In this document: positions 58,263 through 64,000 of the stretch, piece after piece | Position numbering within the stretch: the first letter of the stretch is position 1 | How the letters are laid out: the number at the start of each line of letters is the position of its first letter | Assembly: GCF_020509005.1 (NCBI RefSeq) | Contig: NC_063017.1 | Location: 2,418,001 to 2,482,000 of the forward strand | Reading direction: 5' to 3' | DNA: 64,000 bases | From: Fulvia fulva | Taxonomy: Eukaryota; Ascomycota; Dothideomycetes; Mycosphaerellales; Mycosphaerellaceae | Translations under genes and position numbers: made by a program | Notes under the pieces: model-generated | Databases searched by the model: none | Seen by the model: only the letters and a program-made list of their open reading frames with translations | What the model was told of the DNA's origin: nothing

Positions 58263-58790
58263 TAATATTATTATCTTCTAACAGTATCTTAGAGTCTAAT
58301 ACGTCTTCTTAGGTCGTATAGGCTCTTATAGGCTTCTTACTAGAGGAGGCCTTTAGCTTACGGCTCTCCTTTATCTACTTTATAAGGTCCGTTATTACCT
58401 TAAGAACATTACGAAGGTTTAGTAATAATGACCTCCTACGAGGTAGTAACGGTTATCTCTTAGTAGGGTAGGTAACCCTAGCTAGTTTATCTTTATTCCT
58501 AATAGCCTACTAAGCTATAGGAAGGTATAGGCACTTACTTATAAAATGGTCACTATTATAGAGATAGTACGTAAGCTTACCCTAGAAACCCTTCTTAGCG
58601 AATATAGCTATCCCTTAATATATTATTACTTCTTACTTCTCCCTAAGAAATAGGCTCGAGTTACGTAGTAGTAGAAGACGGCGGATTATATAAAAGACAA
58701 AGAAGGGCCTAATAGGATAGCGTATATCGATATATAGTATTACTATATTTGTCGTCGAGGGGTTAGGATCGCGATCTACCGGCAAGACTA
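58263..58790. mobile_element. RIP-degraded transposon fragment
   Basis: TpA-rich sequence between copy B and element D. Composition suggests a remnant of an ORF1-like region, possibly on the minus strand. No domain can be named. Confidence 0.5.
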
Positions 58791-61700
58791 ACAAAATACG
58801 GCGCATTCGATAGCGCGTATTAAGAACAACTTAGGAACGTATAAAGTACCTGTCTGTACCGGATGCCTATCGAGATAGATAGCTCTAAAGCTAGTCTGTT
58901 TCGAGGTTCTAGTCACCCTATTTCTATAGCTTAGCTACGGTAACTATCTAAATTACTACGAGTTAAGGACCTATCTAGATATATAACGTCTATAACCCTC
59001 CTCCTTAGAGAAGAACGAGTAGAGACCTCGGTACGCTAATACGACTTGACTAGGTACTCGACTAAGAGGATATAAACTATATCCTCCTAGGTGACTTTAA
59101 CCTCTACTACCTAATATAGGGTCTAGAATTCACCCCCCTTTACGTATATCTAGGTAGTAAGCTCCTAGAGATTACGAAAAGTAGGGATATAGAGCTCGTA
59201 ACCCTAAAGGGTATAGAGACGTAGAAGGTAAGAATAAGCGCGAGTACTATCGACCTATACTTCCTATCGAGGGACGTAGTAATAAGGCTAGTAGAGTATA
59301 GACCGAACCTTACCCTAGAGGTAGGGTTAGACCACATCCCTATCTATATAACGATAGCGACGGGGATAGAAGAGGAGCTTCGGGGTGAAAAGCGCCTTAA
59401 CTAGAAAAAATGTCCCTAGGAGGAGATCCGGAATCTACTTAAATAGTACCTAAATAATACTAGCCTCGGGAGACGGAAGCCGAGCTTAATAGTACGGTAG
59501 AAGAGATAATAACGACGATATAGTAGGCGGCCAAGGAATATATACTAGAACTAAGGCCCTCGAAGCACTAGAAGCCCTTCTAGACCCTAGAGTACTTAGC
59601 TAAAGTTAAGGACGTAAGGAGGGCAAGGCGAAAATAGACGAAGGAGTAAAGCTAAGAAGTATAGGACGAGTACTAGGAAGCAAGTTAGGCAAAGAAGGCC
59701 TAAATAGGAAGAGACAAGCGATAAGACTAGAGGGTAATAGTAGGTCTCGTAATAGAGAACCCGGGGTAGATATAGCGGCTTATAAAGTAGGTAAGGGCCG
59801 GAGACGGGGATAGGACACTACACTTCCCCCTAATCTAGGATACGATAGGCATAATATAGATAATGCCGGAAGGGAAGGCGAAGGCGTTCGCCGACTACTT
59901 CTTTACGATATAGTTAACGGCCGACCTAACGGATATAGAGGGAACGATCTACCCGGAGCTACTCGATATATACTAGATAGTAGGCAAGGAGGAGATAAAG
60001 GAGATTATAGGAAAGCTAAAGGGCCGTAAGGCCCCGGGACCTAACGGTATCCTAAACCTCCTCCTTAAAGAATATAAAGAAGAGGTCGCCCTATACCTCG
60101 CTAAACTATTTACGGCTTACCTACGTAAGGGGTACTACCTACGGCAATTTAGGCGGTCCCTTATAGTCGTCCTAAAGAAGCTATAGAAGGAAGACTATAT
60201 AAGGCTAAGGTCCTATAGGCCGATCGTACTCCTAAATATAATTAGAAAGATACTAGAGAAGGTAGTAGTAAGAAGAATTATATAGCTCGTCGAGGATAAC
60301 AACCTACTCCTAGAGATATAGATAGGTAGTAGGAGTAAACGATCTACCCTAACGGCTATAGAGCTTATTACTAAACAGGTTTATACACTCTAGTACTATA
60401 GACGGAATAGGGTTATATTACTATTATCTCTCGATATCTTAGGGGTATTCGATAACGTCTCCTACGAGCGACTCCTCTATATCCTACGGTAAAAAGGAAT
60501 CCCGCGGTAGGTAATAAGTTTCGTAAACTCCTTCCTTAAGGAGAGAATAACGTAGATTGTCCTTAGGAAGCGAAAGGAGAGTAACCTTATATATATAGAA
60601 TACGGGATCCCCTAGGGCTTAATACTATCCCCGATCCTCTTCTTAATCTTTCTAGCGGACCTAATCCTACTACTTACCTTACTATAGACGTCGGCCTTAG
60701 GGTTCGTCGACGATACAAACATCCTAGCCTAGTATTAACGAGCTAAGGGCCCCCTTTAGACCCTGAAATTTAGGCGTCGAATCTTGTTAACCTTTAACGG
60801 TTAATTACGTAGTAGGGGTGTATAGGGGTACTACTAAGATATATATAGTCAGGAGGCGACCTTAGTAGGAAGCTAGGATTTACGAAGAATCTTTTTATAA
60901 GGCGAAGATACGGGAATCTAAAATTTTTAGATTCATTATCTTTTTTTTAGGATCACTATATATATTTTACGGCCCGGGGACCGACAAGTATATATACCTA
61001 CGCGTAAGCTATCCTAGGGTCACTAGGCGCGCCCTTACTTACTAGGGTATTTAGTCGTCTATACTAGTTAATAACGACCGAAGAAAACTACCGGCTACTT
61101 ATAGAAAGACACGAGGTATATAAGGAATAGGTACGTCGATACGGCGCTCGTTTCGCTCCGGAAAAGTACTAGCTTATCTACTTTAGTAAGGCAAGAACCT
61201 ACTATAATATATAAGTAACGGTAACTATCTAGGGTTACGTAACGAAGCCCTCTCCCGAATTACGAGTCCTAGGAATCTAGCTAGACCCTAAGCTTAGCTA
61301 GAACCTCTAGATTAGGAAAGCCTAGAACAGAGCCTAGGTTAACGAGGCTATAATAACTAGACTTATAACGTTAATATAGGGAGCTACGTTTAATAAGGTA
61401 AGGATTATATATAAGACGATCGTAAAACTAGTAATGCTCTACGGGGCCTAGATATAGGGGATAGGAGGAGTAGGTAAACCGATCCCGAAGCGGATCGAGG
61501 GACCTCTAAACCGGACGTAGGCCGCGAACCTTAGACGGATACTAGGAGCCTATAAGATAACGCTAACGAGAGTAGCGGAGGTAGAGATAGGGTTCCCCCT
61601 AATTAAACATTATATTAAGGGAATGAGGATCTAATACGCTAGGAAGACGGCGGATTATCTAGTATAATAAGCTATTCGGGACTCTACGGAGAAGATCGCT

Positions 61701-62515
61701 AGGAGGTACGACCGACTACCTAGCCTTAGGGTACGTTAAAGCTAGAAGTAAGACGACCTATATACGTTTAAAGTTGTTAAGCGAACCAAGGAGTAGCTAG
61801 AGAGGAAGGAGGAGGAGTAAAAGGTATAGAGGAAAAAGGGTAATAAGGTAAAGACGTAAAGCCTCGTAGAGTAGGTAATAGGCTACCTTTAGGAATAGGA
61901 ATAGAAAGAGAATCCCCTACTAAATCGAGGACCCCTAGCCTTACGCCCCTTCTAGAGACATAACTACCTACTCTACTATAACCTATTAAGGGCCGAAGTA
62001 AGTATCGCGATATAGATTAGGTCCGAACATATCGGGTTAAGGGCCTACCTATATAGAAGGTAAGTCCCGGACGTATATAGCCTAGTATACTAGTATAACT
62101 ACCTGTTATAGAACCCGGAGTATATAATACTACGGTGCTCGTAATAGGTAGAAGGACGAGGCTAGTAGAGAGCTAAGGTAGTAAGACGCGACTACTAGTT
62201 AATCGTAACGGATAAGCGAGACGTAAGACGGATAGTATAGTAGATACTACTATAGGGCTTTCTTAAACAGTTCGCGCTAGCTAGCGAGATAGAGGAGTAG
62301 ATAGAGAAGAGGCGGGAGGTCAAGGGGGTGTAGATAGGGTATTTATTAGAGTAGGCCTATTATACTAGTATACCCTTAATAAGGAAAACACGAAAGAAGG
62401 TAAGGTTAAGAACGTATAGGAGAGGAGAGGGGTTTTTACACTATAATACGAGTTTCCCCTTTATAACTAGAAGTAGGTAGTATAGCTATATAGGCTAATA
62501 GGCTCTATAATAGTA
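58791..62515 (+). mobile_element. Third non-LTR element, element D, lacking ORF1
   Basis: The plus-strand endonuclease begins almost at once (GDFN near 59090), so ORF1 is missing or was lost. The reverse transcriptase runs from about 59990, with KAPGPNG-like and FVDDTNILA (near 60705) blocks, and is interrupted by a 322-bp insertion at 60733-61054. It then continues through the thumb and a C-terminal domain to about 62330. The 3' end near 62400-62500 resembles the copy A/B tail region. CpA and TpG are almost absent. It is inactive. Confidence 0.78.
60733..61054. mobile_element. 322-bp insertion nested in the reverse transcriptase of element D
   Basis: Comparison with the same site in elements A, B and C shows that the segment interrupts the block right after the catalytic FVDD motif, and that the sequence resumes normally afterwards. 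The ends are imperfect inverted repeats: roughly TAACGAGCTAAGGG at the left against CTAGTAAGTAAGGG in the reverse complement of the right. The interior holds the hairpin GAATCTAAAA/TTTTAGATTC at 60914-60934. It looks like a MITE that was itself RIP-mutated. Exact borders are uncertain by a few bases. Confidence 0.55.
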
Positions 62516-62570
62516 TAATAAACAATATATAGTATCGCTAGTATTAGTATTAGTGTTAGTAGATACTAGG

Positions 62571-63066
62571 TGTCCGGATATTTACTAGCCTATAGGCTAG
62601 TAAACCCTAGTTACGTAATCTAGTTATAAAATATACCTATACCTATATACTGTTATAGTCTCCCTATAGAGTGTATAGAAGGTAGGGACAGAAGAGCCTT
62701 AGAGTGCTTAGAAGTCGTTAAGAAGTAAAAGTCTAGCTTAGTATATAAGCGCTAAGAATTATATACCCCGTAATATTTACTACGGGACCCTAGAAGAAGC
62801 ACGTAGAAGACTCGGAACGTAGGGCAGGTTAGAATAAGGTTTTGAGTAAAGCTACTAAGCGCGGCTTCGTACGGGTTAGCCCTATTAATACGGGGACACG
62901 TACTCGCGAGGGTCGCGTATAAGTATCCGGCCTTCCCTAGGCCTCTCTTACTTTCTTCGTCTTTCGTTTTATATAGCAATTATACTATACCCTTTTATAT
63001 CTACACTTCGTACCTATATTCTCGCTTTCACCCTTATATCTTATAGGCTAGGCTCTCGCCCTAACA
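62571..63066 (+). repeat. Probable 5' long terminal repeat of a Ty3/gypsy element
   Basis: The 496-bp segment begins TGTCCGG and ends CCTAACA, giving the TG...CA ends expected of an LTR. It is followed directly by a short leader and then the gag frame. The second LTR lies outside the window, so this is inferred from position and ends. Confidence 0.55.
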
Positions 63067-64000
63067 TTATAAAAGACTAACAAACCGTTAACCACTCGAG
63101 TCATCCTTATAGGTGACTACGCCACCGATAGAGGTGTTAACCTCGACAACCAAGACACTCTATTCCACTTTAGTAAGTGGACTAACATCCCCTTCTCGAA
63201 CGCCGCTACCTTCGGTACCTAGGTAAACGCTAACCCCGACACCGCCTACGCTCTTATTAACCGCACCGTCTCCTCTTTCCGCGAGACCGCCTAGTAGGTC
63301 GAGCAAGCAAACAACTAAGTAACATACCTTTAAGGTATTATAAACACCTTCTAGAACCTCGCCCCGTACGCCGACGACAACTACCGCTAGTACTTCTCTA
63401 AGAAGGTCAACGACCTAGACGAGTTCGACGGCAATAAGAGCAAGTTTAAGGCATTTAAGACACAGCTCACTATTAAGCTATTAGCTAATACCGACCACTT
63501 TCCGTAAGAGAAGGACAAAGTTACGTACGTCTTCTCCCTCCTTCGGGGAGACGCCGCGACTTAGGTATAACACTATATCGATAACGCTACGTAGACTATC
63601 GGCTACCCGGACGTCCTCACCTTGATGTAGGACCTCCGTGCTGCCTTTAGTGATCTAGACCGTAGAGCTACCGCCTAGAACGCTATCTATAACCTCCTAT
63701 AGAAGAACAAGAGCTTCGCCGAGTACCTCGCGGCCTTTAACCGCGACATCGGGTTTACCGGCTATAACGAAGAGACTAAGAAGAGCACTCTCCGCCGTGG
63801 TTTGTTAGTAGAGCTTCTTCGAGCCCTCGAGGACAAGGACGTCGGTACTATAAGCTTCCGTAAGCTCGTCGAGACCTACTAGCGCCTCGACTCTAATATA
63901 AAACATACCGCCTCTCTCCTCGCTTCCCGTTCTTAAGGTCGTTAGCCTCGTAGTCCCGGAAGCCACTTCGCTACTCTACTAGGCGCCGCCGCTCCTACGG
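63067..64000 (+). mobile_element. Ty3/gypsy gag region, RIP-mutated, continues past the window
   Basis: One plus-strand frame (codons in register with 63421) carries protein-like sequence from about 63070 to the edge. It is interrupted only by TAG and TAA. FDGNKSKFKAFKTQL, YVFSLLRGDAATW and NKSFAEYLAAFNRDIGFTGY correspond to the retrotransposon gag (capsid) domain of Ty3/gypsy elements. No frameshift is seen across about 930 bp, so the stops are point changes at former CAG, CAA and TGG codons. The pol region should follow to the right. This copy is inactive. Confidence 0.8.

Noticed and set aside
59140..59337. Minus-strand 65-aa frame in the transposon block
   Set aside because: The endonuclease of element D reads on the plus strand here. 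The minus frame survives only because of the TpA-rich composition.
62752..62979. Minus-strand 75-aa frame
   Set aside because: It lies within the putative LTR and has no coding features.
44010..64000. Centromere or AT-rich isochore
   Set aside because: GC content stays moderate and the whole block can be assigned to retroelements changed at CpA. No satellite array is present.

Overview
The window looks like nuclear DNA of a filamentous ascomycete (Pezizomycotina, possibly a dothideomycete). Genes carry one or a few introns of about 45-85 nt with GTRNGT donors and CTRAY-like branch points. Families include Zn2Cys6 regulators, a fungal-type GH28, a THO2 with a long RGG/PR-rich tail, and NmrA. 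The right third is a block of transposons mutated in the manner of repeat-induced point mutation (RIP: CpA to TpA). Genus and species cannot be fixed from the sequence alone.

Layout. 1-20 kb: the 5' end of a probable GH78 alpha-L-rhamnosidase at the left edge; a small basic/acidic nuclear protein; the mRNA-export subunit THO2 (7.1 kb of uninterrupted coding sequence); a FUN14 mitochondrial protein; a 479-bp non-autonomous DNA transposon with 41-bp terminal inverted repeats and a 9-bp target duplication; a GH28 rhamnogalacturonase broken by one base; and the Rag-type GTPase Gtr1. 20-44 kb: a 932-aa Zn2Cys6 regulator; a broken orphan gene; an unrecognised relic; an NTA1-type amidase; a doubly broken NmrA-like gene; ribosomal protein eL39, whose first coding exon is only 6 nt; a Spo12-like protein; a TXNDC17-like thioredoxin; a broken secreted protein; a two-helix membrane protein; a Zn2Cys6 regulator directly upstream of an amidase; and a broken KANL3/TEX30-like hydrolase. 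44-64 kb: no intact genes. It holds two copies of one non-LTR retrotransposon in inverted orientation, two further non-LTR elements, a small nested insertion, and the 5' LTR and gag of a Ty3/gypsy element that runs off the right edge.

How the pieces relate. Housekeeping genes (THO2, GTR1, FUN14, NTA1, eL39, Spo12-like, TXNDC17-like) read cleanly once spliced. Single-base frameshifts and nonsense codons fall in dispensable families (GH28, NmrA, an orphan, a secreted protein, an alpha/beta hydrolase). This distribution favours real gene decay over random sequencing error. The regulator and amidase at 38.5-42.1 kb are both intact and probably form a small catabolic unit. GH78 and GH28 both act on the rhamnogalacturonan part of pectin but lie 15 kb apart.

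The most unusual signal is in the transposon block. One retrotransposon copy (44.7-49.65 kb) has lost CpA almost only on the + strand and keeps TpG. Its inverted twin (53.3-58.3 kb) has lost both. That is a strand-asymmetric RIP footprint beside a symmetric one in the same element family. All exon joins were worked out by eye from splice signals and reading frame, without alignment or transcript data.
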